Shown here piece by piece: positions 1-7,137 of a stretch of 64,000 nt of DNA (its first letter is position 1; every line of letters starts with the position of its first letter). Below the pieces are notes generated by a model. The model was not told where the DNA came from. It ran no database searches and saw nothing but the letters and a program-made list of their open reading frames with translations. The stretch comes from an uncultured Lachnospiraceae bacterium. Lineage in GTDB: Bacteria; Bacillota; Clostridia; Lachnospirales; Lachnospiraceae. The stretch is taken from NCBI GenBank assembly GCA_934293375.1, contig CAKQYS010000005.1, forward strand, positions 1 through 64,000, given 5' to 3'. The position numbers and the translations under genes are program-made.

Positions 1-23
1 ATCCGTTTGTCTTGTTCAATCAT
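1..23 (-). CDS. 5' end of a truncated gene leaving the window
   Basis: Only the first few codons are inside the window. Read on the minus strand, an AAGGAGGT Shine-Dalgarno (26-33) is followed by two candidate starts: ATG at 23-21 (MIEQDKR), only 3 nt from GGAGG, and TTG at 19-17 (MNKTNG), 7 nt from GGAGG. The spacing favours the TTG start, but six codons cannot settle the frame and no product can be proposed. Confidence 0.4.
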
Positions 24-162
24 GTACCTCCTTCTTCTGGAGACACACCGGTATGTCATATGTATGAATTCATATATTTATCATACCATAGGATTGCATA
101 ATGTCAATATAAAATATATATTTAATTTATTTTATTATATACCGAGTATCCAAATTATACCG

Positions 163-436
163 TTCATCCCATGCATACCGGGTATCTTGTCGTTCCAGAA
201 ACGCAGCACAGGTATACGGAGATATAAAGATCATTCATCCCATGCATACCGATTATCTTGTATTCCAGAAAATACAGAGATAATAGATGAAGGATTCCTC
301 CCACAGATACCGAACAGCTTGCCGCTCCAACCAAGCAGCACGAATATACGGATATATAGATAGTTCATCCCCCGCATACCCGGCAGCGTGCCGTTCCTGC
401 CTCGCAGGACGGATACTGTCGCATAGAACAATACGA
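163..436 (-). pseudogene. Decayed tandem repeat of about 61-73 bp units, probably the remnant of a repeat protein
   Basis: Four diverged units start with TTCATCCC/TTCCTCCC plus a shared ATACCG block at about 163, 234, 295 and 364; weaker traces lie on both sides (139-162, 437-500). On the minus strand the units translate to related peptides: AAFLERQDTRYAWDE, AAWLERQAVRYLWEE, ARQERHAAGYAGDE. The unit at 234-294 is one base short relative to its neighbour and shifts frame, and stops interrupt other units, so no continuous repeat protein is encoded now. No start with a convincing ribosome site precedes it. I do not recognise the family. The remaining sequence of 1-671 shows nothing else I can support except the ribosome site of the next gene. 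Confidence 0.5.
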
Positions 437-671
437 TATCTCATATCCCTACAGAATGGCGCAGACAGCAATCCCATCCCAGGCATTCGGACTTCACACA
501 TCATCCGCCACCCAATCCCCTGCAGACAAAAGGCAGCCACAGATCTTTCGAGCTATGACTGCCGTAAATTTGCATATATTCTGTAATTTTACATGAACTT
601 AACATAATACACATAGAACCATAACCTTCCTATTTTACAATAAAAGCTAATCAGAAAAGGAGGTCTTACAT

Positions 672-917
672 ATGATACAGAACAACAAAAAAGACTCCTG
701 GATATCTGCATACCCAAGAGCCTACATTTATCTTCGCACCTTACTCTATACTCTGGCAGGCATCGCAGCCGGCATCATACTCTCATACCTGTTATCATTC
801 TCTGCGATTGACGGCCGCACACTCACCATTGACCTCGCGACATTATCCGGTATCATCTTTGGATATGTATCCGGTCTCATTAAGCTGTTGAAGCTGGATC
901 ATGCCACAAGTCACTGA
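672..917 (+). CDS. Small two-helix membrane protein, function unknown
   Basis: 81 residues. A strong AAGGAGG ribosome site lies about 10 nt before the ATG. A hydrophilic N-terminus (MIQNNKKDSW) is followed by a hydrophobic helix at about 24-45 (Leu/Ala/Gly/Ile rich, ending LLSF) and a second at about 55-73, with a short basic, His-containing tail (KLLKLDHATSH). This is the topology of a small integral membrane protein with both ends probably cytoplasmic. Its 3' end overlaps the 3' end of the convergent serpin gene by 7 nt, so the two transcripts run tail to tail with no room for a terminator. I do not recognise a named family. Confidence 0.6.
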   Translation: MIQNNKKDSWISAYPRAYIYLRTLLYTLAGIAAGIILSYLLSFSAIDGRTLTIDLATLSGIIFGYVSGLIKLLKLDHATSH

Positions 918-2293
918 TCCACCGAATTTGTCACACCAAAGAATACCGGCAGTCCGGTTCTCAGATCTACGATACCATATACAAATGGTCTGTCCAATGT
1001 CACATACTTTGGTTCTTCCGGCATCGCTGCTGTCGTTTCATTCATCTCGACGGCTGTTACCGCCGCTGCCTTTGTGCCCTCCTCATCCACTTCTATATGT
1101 GTTTTATGCAGCACCCGGTTGATATACAGGGATTTTGATGCTGTATCTGCCATGGCGGAAAAATCTGCATCCGGCGCAAATGCATTTGTCACCCCGAGCT
1201 GCTTTAATACATCGGATAATTCTATGTTATAATCGCTTGTAAATTTCGGCATCACAATATTCACATCCTCATAGCTCCGTGCTGCATACATGGCAACAAA
1301 TTTCTCGCCATCCAATGTAGCAAGATACGCTTCCGGTGTCATACCTTCTTCTGGCAGTAACGCCATGAACCCAAATCTGCTGCCTTTATAATTCTTAATA
1401 AAACCTGTTGCATGTTCATCCTGCAGATACACATGCTCTTCAGATCGCATGGCTGTGATCTCCTGCTCTTTACCTGAAGCATTCCGGAAGACAAACTTCT
1501 TCACGATCTGCTCATCTGTAAACGGATCTTCCCATTTTCCCTCGAAAGCAATGGCATTGATCAGATACATAACCGTATCACCGGGAATTTTATCCAGCAT
1601 GGAAGGAATCATATTGTTTGTATGATGCTTCACCCATTGATTGATATCCTTTACCGTAGATTTGTCAAATGGTGCCTCAAAACAATCCGCCTGAAAGCTT
1701 GCAATATTCTGCAGATAGTCATCCTTTAGCTGCACTCTGTCCTTTGCAATCCATATCGAATTAGCATTTTCAAATGTAACATTCTCATCCGCACCCAAGG
1801 ATTTGATAAAGGTTGTCAGATATTCATTCAAGGTTGCAATATCCATATTGACAGTACCACATTTCACAACATCACCCGTCTCATAACATTCTCCACCAAG
1901 CAACCGTTCAAGCTGCTGTAAGGTTTCACCCTGTGCTCCATTGGCAGCCATAGCCAGTGCCATCTGAATCGAAGTCGGCGAGATCATATAGTTCTGATTC
2001 TGCTTTGCCTGATCTGCTACCTTCTGCAGCAACTTGACAGAAAGATGTGTTGTGCCCTCCACAAAAGCGTCATCCAATTTTCGTCCCTCAACTGTTTCTG
2101 TACCGGATGCCATATCCTTTGTCCGCAAAACCGCCTGATAGCCGGGTGTCTTTTCGTGATCTGACGATGGATCGGTCTGCACCTCCGGCACAACACCGCC
2201 TCCGGCCGGATCTGTTTTCTGACAGCCCGTACATAGCAATGTCAGTCCTAACAACCCTAACATCATGCAACGCTTCCATTTCATTTTTCTCAT
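911..2293 (-). CDS. Secreted lipoprotein serpin (serine protease inhibitor)
   Basis: 460 residues. The N-terminus has basic residues, a hydrophobic stretch and a lipobox-like LLCTGC with Cys24 as probable lipidation site, then a Gly/Pro/Asp linker to about 75, then a full serpin domain to the end. Serpin landmarks include NxxFP-type shutter sequences (YMISPTSIQMALAMAANGA), the breach region and the C-terminal block LDRPFVYGIVD...LPVFFGVTN. The hinge EEGTKAAAVTAVEM (from about residue 404) keeps the small residues at P15-P8 typical of inhibitory serpins, so it should trap a protease rather than be a storage-type serpin. The scissile bond cannot be fixed because the loop (to about 428) appears longer than in alpha-1-antitrypsin; candidates lie in MNETTAAMP. 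The ATG has a GAGAGGAG ribosome site 7 nt upstream. Likely role: surface protection against host or competing bacterial serine proteases. Confidence 0.93.
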   Translation of the reverse strand: MRKMKWKRCMMLGLLGLTLLCTGCQKTDPAGGGVVPEVQTDPSSDHEKTPGYQAVLRTKDMASGTETVEGRKLDDAFVEGTTHLSVKLLQKVADQAKQNQNYMISPTSIQMALAMAANGAQGETLQQLERLLGGECYETGDVVKCGTVNMDIATLNEYLTTFIKSLGADENVTFENANSIWIAKDRVQLKDDYLQNIASFQADCFEAPFDKSTVKDINQWVKHHTNNMIPSMLDKIPGDTVMYLINAIAFEGKWEDPFTDEQIVKKFVFRNASGKEQEITAMRSEEHVYLQDEHATGFIKNYKGSRFGFMALLPEEGMTPEAYLATLDGEKFVAMYAARSYEDVNIVMPKFTSDYNIELSDVLKQLGVTNAFAPDADFSAMADTASKSLYINRVLHKTHIEVDEEGTKAAAVTAVEMNETTAAMPEEPKYVTLDRPFVYGIVDLRTGLPVFFGVTNSVDQ

Positions 2294-2394
2294 AAAAATT
2301 CTCCTCTCATTCTGATAGATTTCACATGTATCCTATGTCTATGTGTTCTATACGAATGAGAGGAGAGCATTTATGGTACAAAATATTAAAATAA

Positions 2395-2871
2395 TTAGAT
2401 GGGTTTCACGCCAAATCGTTCCAGTGTCTCAGCTGTGGCACAGCATTTATCCGCGGCACATACGATCCATGCCTCCATATAGTATGGTGGAATCGGTGTC
2501 AGCGGAAACATATGCCGCAATATAATATTCTTCTCTATATGGTTCAGCTTATAGTCTCTCGTGGCATTGTGCAGTGATTTTCCCGGATGAAAGAACCCGT
2601 GCAGCCTGTGGGACGCATCCTTCTCATGCCAGTCATATAGGAAATAATCATGCAGCAGTGCACCGCGGATCAGGGCTTCATAATGCACCGCAAAATGCAT
2701 CCGTTCCGCCATCCTGACAGCCAGCATTGCAACATGCAGACTGTGCTCATATACCGTGGTCGATCCATGCTGCATATACAGCTTCTCTTTTTCAAGCTGT
2801 CCGGTTTCATTCAGTTCCCGAAGAATTCCGGTAAACATCTGCTGATGTTCCATTTCACTGCACATTTTCAT
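2395..2871 (-). CDS. HD-domain phosphohydrolase-like protein
   Basis: 158 residues. The HD-fold metal ligands are visible: His in VYEHSLHVA, the HD pair in GALLHDYFLYDWH, a further His in RLHGFFHP and a late Asp in VCAADKCCA. These resemble HDIG-type proteins annotated as HD family phosphohydrolases in Clostridia, which hydrolyse phosphomonoesters of nucleotides or related molecules; the substrate cannot be read from sequence. The start at 2871 has a GGAAGGA site 9 nt upstream; an in-frame ATG two codons later is an alternative. It lies between the serpin gene and a copy of the short dispersed repeat at 2901-2943, and appears to be a single-gene unit. Confidence 0.8.
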   Translation of the reverse strand: MKMCSEMEHQQMFTGILRELNETGQLEKEKLYMQHGSTTVYEHSLHVAMLAVRMAERMHFAVHYEALIRGALLHDYFLYDWHEKDASHRLHGFFHPGKSLHNATRDYKLNHIEKNIILRHMFPLTPIPPYYMEAWIVCAADKCCATAETLERFGVKPI

Positions 2872-2900
2872 CTCTGTGGTCCTTCCCTATATCAAATATC

Positions 2901-2943
2901 ATCTCACCTGCGGTTCGATGTCTGTTTTCGCATTGCTCATTAT
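2901..2943. repeat. Dispersed short repeat, copy 1 (short form)
   Basis: The stretch ATCTCACCTGCGGTTCGATG and following TCTGTTTTCGCATTGCTCAT is nearly identical to 49476-49550, which carries 32 extra bases between CGCATT and GCTCAT. It lies between the HD gene start and the end of the gene at 3000. No ORF of its own is convincing; the in-frame translation shared by the two copies (SHLRxDVCFRI) is taken as coincidental to the DNA repeat. Confidence 0.6.
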
Positions 2944-2999
2944 GTCATGATATTATTATATCACAGGAAGCACGACAGAATACTGAAGAAATTATGAAG

Positions 3000-4139
3000 C
3001 TACATAAAAACCTGCATGTCATAGTTCAGCATCAGCTTTCGGGTCTTGCCCTTTTTATCTTTGTAGTAAATATAAAGCTCCCATACATCCTTTGGCAGCT
3101 TCTTTTCTTTTAAGACATGCGGTGTTTGCGTCCATTCATCCTTTACCCGGTATGTAATCTTTACAAGCTGATAACCTTTCTTTAATTTCAGATCAAAGGA
3201 TTTCCCTAATGTTTTCTTTGCCTCTTTTACGGAAAGATTTCCATTGCTGACACCTGTATTGAGGACAGACCACTTATCAAACTTCTTTGCAAAATTTTTG
3301 CCGCCAATCTTGCATGTCTGTACCGGATTTTCATATTTTGCGGCTTTGGTTTTCCATGTTTTAGATACCCGATAGCCATCCTGCTCCACTGTCACGGTCA
3401 GTGCAATGGATCCACTCTGCAATGGGATCACATCAAATTCCCCAACCGTGTTATATCCGACCTCCATCTCAACAGCAGTCGCCTTCTTGCCGATCACCTT
3501 CTGTCGGAATTCATCGCCTGTAGAATAGATTACTCTGAAAGCATCCTTCTTGTTGGCTGACATCGTTACTTTTGCTGTTTTGGTTGTATTCTTGATATAT
3601 AAGGTATTCGTATCCGAAACGGCTGTCACCTGCTTTTTCCATGCAATCTTTACCACACTTGGCTTGATTGGCTTCACGGTTACCTGATAGCTTGTCGTTG
3701 TCTCTGTACCACCATAAGCGACCGTCATCGTTACCACGGCATTGCCTGCTTTTAAGGATGCTACACTAACATTTGTAATCCATTTTCCAACCGGCAAATC
3801 TTCCTGATCTTCATCCGAATCATCATAATGCCGGATTTCGCTGCTATTCAATACCAGTGGGGCATTTGCCGTAACTACATCATAATCAGAATCCCGCTTT
3901 GTCACTTTCCATTTCCAGTAACGAAACTGTACAACATCCGGTGCATCCGTCGATAATGTGACCACCGCGCCTGCCGGAATCTTGTAGATATCCTGCAATT
4001 CGTACTGCGTTTCCGATTCCTCTCCATCTGATAACAGGGAAATCGTATCCGATGCAGCCAGCACATTTCCATGGATACTGCATCCCATGACCACTGCCAG
4101 TACCATCGTCATAAATATTGTTTGTAATTTTTTCTTCAT
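3000..4139 (-). CDS. Secreted beta-rich (Ig-like) protein of unknown function
   Basis: 379 residues from the MKKKLQTIF start. An upstream in-frame ATG at 4175 is rejected because the second start gives a classic signal peptide (KKK, then a hydrophobic core ending in GNVLAAS, cleavage near residue 30) and has a GAGGAG site 11 nt upstream. The mature part is Thr/Val/Lys rich with alternating beta patterns suggestive of two or three bacterial Ig-like modules (about 30-165, 165-270), then a Lys/Tyr-rich C-terminal domain ending LMLNYDMQVFM. No LPXTG or membrane anchor is seen, so it is probably released. It is divergent from the XRE regulator at 4282 and shares an operator-rich intergenic region with it, so it is a likely target of that regulator. 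I do not recognise a named family. Confidence 0.7.
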   Translation of the reverse strand: MKKKLQTIFMTMVLAVVMGCSIHGNVLAASDTISLLSDGEESETQYELQDIYKIPAGAVVTLSTDAPDVVQFRYWKWKVTKRDSDYDVVTANAPLVLNSSEIRHYDDSDEDQEDLPVGKWITNVSVASLKAGNAVVTMTVAYGGTETTTSYQVTVKPIKPSVVKIAWKKQVTAVSDTNTLYIKNTTKTAKVTMSANKKDAFRVIYSTGDEFRQKVIGKKATAVEMEVGYNTVGEFDVIPLQSGSIALTVTVEQDGYRVSKTWKTKAAKYENPVQTCKIGGKNFAKKFDKWSVLNTGVSNGNLSVKEAKKTLGKSFDLKLKKGYQLVKITYRVKDEWTQTPHVLKEKKLPKDVWELYIYYKDKKGKTRKLMLNYDMQVFM

Positions 4140-4193
4140 AATATACACATCTCCTCGTTGTTTTATTGTATCCATTTCTTAAAATCATCCTTT

Positions 4194-4270
4194 TGCAATG
4201 CATACATTGCATATTCTAATACAAAATATTGATAAAATCAAGTTAATTTTGTTATGAATACATTGCATAT
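4194..4270. promoter_or_regulatory. Divergent promoter region with repeated ATACATTGCATAT operators
   Basis: The 13-mer ATACATTGCATAT occurs twice, at 4202-4214 and 4258-4270, 56 bp apart on the same strand. The first copy is part of a perfect inverted repeat TGCAATG-CATA-CATTGCA (4194-4211). Between them a plus-strand promoter reads TTGATA, about 17-18 bp, TATGAA. The second operator copy lies just downstream of that -10 and touches the AGGTGG ribosome site of the regulator gene, a position that fits autorepression. The first copy sits in the promoter region of the divergent secreted protein. Binding by the adjacent XRE protein is inferred from position only. Confidence 0.6.
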
Positions 4271-4281
4271 AGGTGGTGCTT

Positions 4282-4515
4282 ATGACACAGAAACTGAAAA
4301 TTGATAATACATTTGGAAAGCGGCTTCGTGCATTACGACTCGAACACGGCTACACGCAGGAACAGATTGCCGTTAAACTCCAATTACGCAATCTGGATAT
4401 CTCCAGAAGTGCATACGCACAGATTGAATGTGGAACCTACAATATTAAAATTGAAGAACTGCGGGCATTGCATGATATCTATGGAATCTCTTATGACGAT
4501 TTTTTTGAAGCATGA
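4282..4515 (+). CDS. XRE-family helix-turn-helix transcriptional regulator
   Basis: 77 residues, essentially one Cro/C1-type HTH domain: FGKRLRALRLEHGYTQEQIA forms helices 1-2, followed by a recognition region around LDISRSAYAQIECG and the usual closing LRALHDIYGISYDDFF. No effector or dimerisation domain is present. The ATG at 4282 is chosen over a GTG at 4273 because AGGTGG (4271-4276) is then well spaced. The gene is followed by a strong bidirectional terminator. Context suggests it represses itself and the divergent secreted protein gene. Confidence 0.88.
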   Translation: MTQKLKIDNTFGKRLRALRLEHGYTQEQIAVKLQLRNLDISRSAYAQIECGTYNIKIEELRALHDIYGISYDDFFEA

Positions 4516-4524
4516 TCCAACCAA

Positions 4525-4552
4525 AAAATGGAGCACAAATGTGCTCCATTTT
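4525..4552. terminator. Bidirectional rho-independent terminator
   Basis: AAAATGGAGCAC and GTGCTCCATTTT form a perfect 12-bp stem with a 4-base loop (AAAT). A/T runs on both sides allow it to serve both the XRE gene (plus) and the convergent DXS-like gene (minus). Confidence 0.85.
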
Positions 4553-4562
4553 CCATATTGGC

Positions 4563-6314
4563 TTATAATTGCATAACATCTTCCACGATCTGATCTGCAG
4601 TCAGGTGATTCTCCCGCAGGACATCCTCCACCTGATATCGGTCAAGGAATGTTTTCCGGAAACCATAGTTGAGAACCTTCATATCCGACGGACCATAGAA
4701 TCTGGCAATCTTCTCGCCAAATCCGCCATCTAAGATACCATCCTCTAATGTGATGACAATATCATGCTCCTTCTTCAGATCTTCCAGAAGTGCCTCATCC
4801 AGACCTGTAATATAGTATGGATTGATCACGGTTGGGCAGATGCCGGTCTTTTCCTGTAAAAAGGCGGCTGCCTGCTTTGCCAATGGATAAAAGGTGCCCA
4901 GTCCGATGATCGCAGCCTTACTTCCCCGGCTTGTTACCTCATAGCGATTCAGGTCACCGAAATTCTTTGTCACTACACTGCCATCTGAAATCATCTCACC
5001 ACCCGGAAGCTTAATGGCAACCGGATGCTCATTCTGTTCCATACTCCAGTCTAACATTGCCAGATACTCTTCCTTTGTTGTCGGTGCCAGATATACCAGA
5101 TTCGGAATATTGCCAAGCATCGGAATATCCTGCAGACCCAGATGTGTCACATCATTCATACCGTAAATGGATCCCATAAACAATACGATCGTTGCAGGAT
5201 TGCGATCAATACAGAGATCCTGCGAAATCTGATCGAAGGTACGCTGTAAAAATGTGCTGTAAACACCGTAGAATGGCTTTCCACCATTGGCAGCAATACC
5301 GGATGCCAGTGCCACCGCAGTCTCCTCTGCAATGCCGACATCAACAAACTGGCTGCCTGCTTCCTTCCGCTTATCTTCTGTAAAACCCATCACAGTCGGT
5401 GTACCGGAAGTAATCGCAACCACAGCCGGATCTTCTTTCATCTTCTTTAAGAGGTAATCTCTCGTAACCGAGCTGAAATCCTCGCCCTGCGGTGTATATA
5501 ATGCCTCACCGGTCTCAATCCGGAAGGGTCCGCTGTAATGCCACTGCTCCTTATGCTGCTCTGCCGGTGCATATCCCTTTCCCTTCAATGTGTTGATATG
5601 CACGACAACCGGATGCTTTGTATCCTTCACCTGCTGAAAAGCTTCGATCAGTGCTGTCGTATCATTTCCTTCCTGCACATATACATAGTCAAGTCCCATT
5701 GCACGAAACAGATTACACGGTGCCTGTCCATTTGTCTCCCGCAATAATTTCAGATTCTGATACAATCCCCCATGATTCTCCGCAATGGACATATCATTAT
5801 CATTCACCACGATAATCAAATTGCCATGAAGCTCCGCTGCAAAGTCCAGTCCTTCCAGTGCCTCACCACCGCTCAAGGATCCATCGCCGATCACCGCGAT
5901 CACATTACCGTTTTCTCCCTTCAGATCTCTTGCTTTGGCAAGACCTGCTGCAAGACTGACTGAAGTTGAAGTATGTCCAACAGTGAAGAAATCATGTGCG
6001 CTCTCCTGCGGATTGCTGTAGCCTGACACATCATCATAATGGTCCTCATACAGATAGGCATCCTTTCTGCCTGTCAACATTTTGTGTGGATAGCTCTGAT
6101 GGGATACATCAAATACAATCTTATCCTTCGGAGACGCAAACACATAATGCATTGCAATCGTTGCCTCTACCATACCAAAATTAGGTCCAAAATGTCCGCC
6201 ATGCCTGCTCGCTCTGACTAAAAGTGCATCCCGCATCTCCTTTGCAAGCTCCGGCAACTGCGAAAGTGAAAGCTTCTTTACATCCTCCGGTCCGTTAATC
6301 TTCTCAATATACAT
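4563..6314 (-). CDS. DXS-family thiamine-diphosphate enzyme (1-deoxy-D-xylulose-5-phosphate synthase-like)
   Basis: 583 residues, shorter than the roughly 620-640 usual for DXS. Domain order is that of DXS: N-terminal TPP-binding domain with GDGSLSGG and NDNDMSI, a transketolase pyrimidine domain with VGIAEETAVALASG (catalytic Glu), and a C-terminal transketolase domain. YSTFLQR is conserved. By eye, however, the DXS Asp that contacts substrate (in GADGxTH) aligns with Asn in GMNDVTH, and the Arg of the YPRG phosphate clamp is Gly (KLPGG, near 435). So this may be a DXS paralogue with another acceptor or donor. It is a separate transcription unit: a terminator (6416-6451) separates it from pdxST, and it has a MerR-type promoter. 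The ATG is 13 nt from GGAG, rather far. Canonical DXS feeds isoprenoids and thiamine; whether this one does is open. Confidence 0.75.
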   Translation of the reverse strand: MYIEKINGPEDVKKLSLSQLPELAKEMRDALLVRASRHGGHFGPNFGMVEATIAMHYVFASPKDKIVFDVSHQSYPHKMLTGRKDAYLYEDHYDDVSGYSNPQESAHDFFTVGHTSTSVSLAAGLAKARDLKGENGNVIAVIGDGSLSGGEALEGLDFAAELHGNLIIVVNDNDMSIAENHGGLYQNLKLLRETNGQAPCNLFRAMGLDYVYVQEGNDTTALIEAFQQVKDTKHPVVVHINTLKGKGYAPAEQHKEQWHYSGPFRIETGEALYTPQGEDFSSVTRDYLLKKMKEDPAVVAITSGTPTVMGFTEDKRKEAGSQFVDVGIAEETAVALASGIAANGGKPFYGVYSTFLQRTFDQISQDLCIDRNPATIVLFMGSIYGMNDVTHLGLQDIPMLGNIPNLVYLAPTTKEEYLAMLDWSMEQNEHPVAIKLPGGEMISDGSVVTKNFGDLNRYEVTSRGSKAAIIGLGTFYPLAKQAAAFLQEKTGICPTVINPYYITGLDEALLEDLKKEHDIVITLEDGILDGGFGEKIARFYGPSDMKVLNYGFRKTFLDRYQVEDVLRENHLTADQIVEDVMQL

Positions 6315-6350
6315 AACCCAAATTTCACTCCTTTTATATATTCCCCCTTT

Positions 6351-6381
6351 ACAATAACACTTAGAGTGAACTTTAAGTCAA
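6351..6381 (-). promoter_or_regulatory. MerR-type promoter (19-bp spacer) with inverted-repeat operator
   Basis: Read on the minus strand: -35 TTGACT (6381-6376), a 19-bp spacer, and -10 TATTGT (6356-6351). The spacer contains the inverted repeat CTTAAAGT-TC-ACTCTAAG (6377-6360; 7 of 8 positions symmetrical). An over-long spacer filled by a dyad is the hallmark of MerR-family activated promoters, and the dyad resembles the AdhR/NmlR type described for aldehyde or electrophile response. No MerR gene is in the window. Confidence 0.7.
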
Positions 6382-6415
6382 GTTCTTTTTTCATTTTATC
6401 CCTCTCCTTACATAA

Positions 6416-6451
6416 AAATACACTGGTTAGATATCACTAACCAGTGTATTT
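6416..6451 (-). terminator. Strong terminator downstream of pdxT
   Basis: A 15-bp perfect stem (AAATACACTGGTTAG with CTAACCAGTGTATTT) closes a 6-base loop. It separates the pdxST transcript from the promoter of the DXS-like gene. Confidence 0.85.
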
Positions 6452-6515
6452 CTACCATATTCCTTATAAAATAAAAAGAACATTTATCAAAAAACGCAAT
6501 CCCTACAAGTTTTGA

Positions 6516-7118
6516 TTACTGCACCATGGTATCCAGAAACAGTTTATGCACTGCCAGATTATCTGTCAGCTCCGGATGAAAGGCAAGAGCCAGTTGATTC
6601 TTGTATTTCACGGCTACAATTTTGTCATCTACCGTGGCAAGGATCTCCACCTGCGGATCTGCCTGCTCTACATAAGGGGCACGGATAAACCGGAATGGGA
6701 AGGTCCCGATTCCGGAAAGCTCTGCATCCACTGCAAAGCTTCCCAGCTGTCTTCCGTATGCATTTCGTTTTACCGTCACCGGGAGTGTCTGAAAACAGGT
6801 ACGGTCATCGTTTGCCAGATCCTTTGCCAGAAGAATCATGCCGGCACAGGTTGCAAGCACCGGAAGGCCATGCTCGATCTGATACTTTAATGTATCAAAC
6901 ATATCAAGCTCCTTTAACAGCTTGCCCTGCACGGTGCTCTCCCCGCCGACTAAAACCAGGCCATCATATTTCTTTCCCACACCTGTTGCAGGATCAATAT
7001 CACACATTGCATCCAAATCGTCCTTCTTTCGAAGCTCTACCACAGATACACCCAGCTTCTCTAAGCTATGTTCATGTTCAATAAATGCACCCTGTACTGC
7101 TAAAACTGCTATTGTCAT
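6516..7118 (-). CDS. pdxT: Pyridoxal 5'-phosphate synthase glutaminase subunit PdxT
   Basis: 200 residues, normal for PdxT. It hydrolyses glutamine and channels ammonia to PdxS for PLP synthesis from a pentose phosphate and a triose phosphate. A class-I glutaminase triad is visible: nucleophile Cys in ATCAGMILL, and His/Glu in FHPELTDN; the substrate loop GGESTVQGK is also present. The start MTIAVLAVQG (7118) is chosen over an in-frame ATG ten codons upstream because GGGAGG lies 7 nt before it and the conserved beta strand begins there. The longer frame would overlap pdxS. The gene follows pdxS by 19 nt, so the subunits are co-transcribed and ended by the terminator at 6416-6451. Confidence 0.97.
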   Translation of the reverse strand: MTIAVLAVQGAFIEHEHSLEKLGVSVVELRKKDDLDAMCDIDPATGVGKKYDGLVLVGGESTVQGKLLKELDMFDTLKYQIEHGLPVLATCAGMILLAKDLANDDRTCFQTLPVTVKRNAYGRQLGSFAVDAELSGIGTFPFRFIRAPYVEQADPQVEILATVDDKIVAVKYKNQLALAFHPELTDNLAVHKLFLDTMVQ

Positions 7119-7137
7119 CTGTGTTCCTCCCATTTCT

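Noticed and set aside
7..363. 118-codon plus-strand frame across the 5' end
   Set aside because: It reads through A/T-rich and repeat DNA without a ribosome site and with no protein-like pattern.
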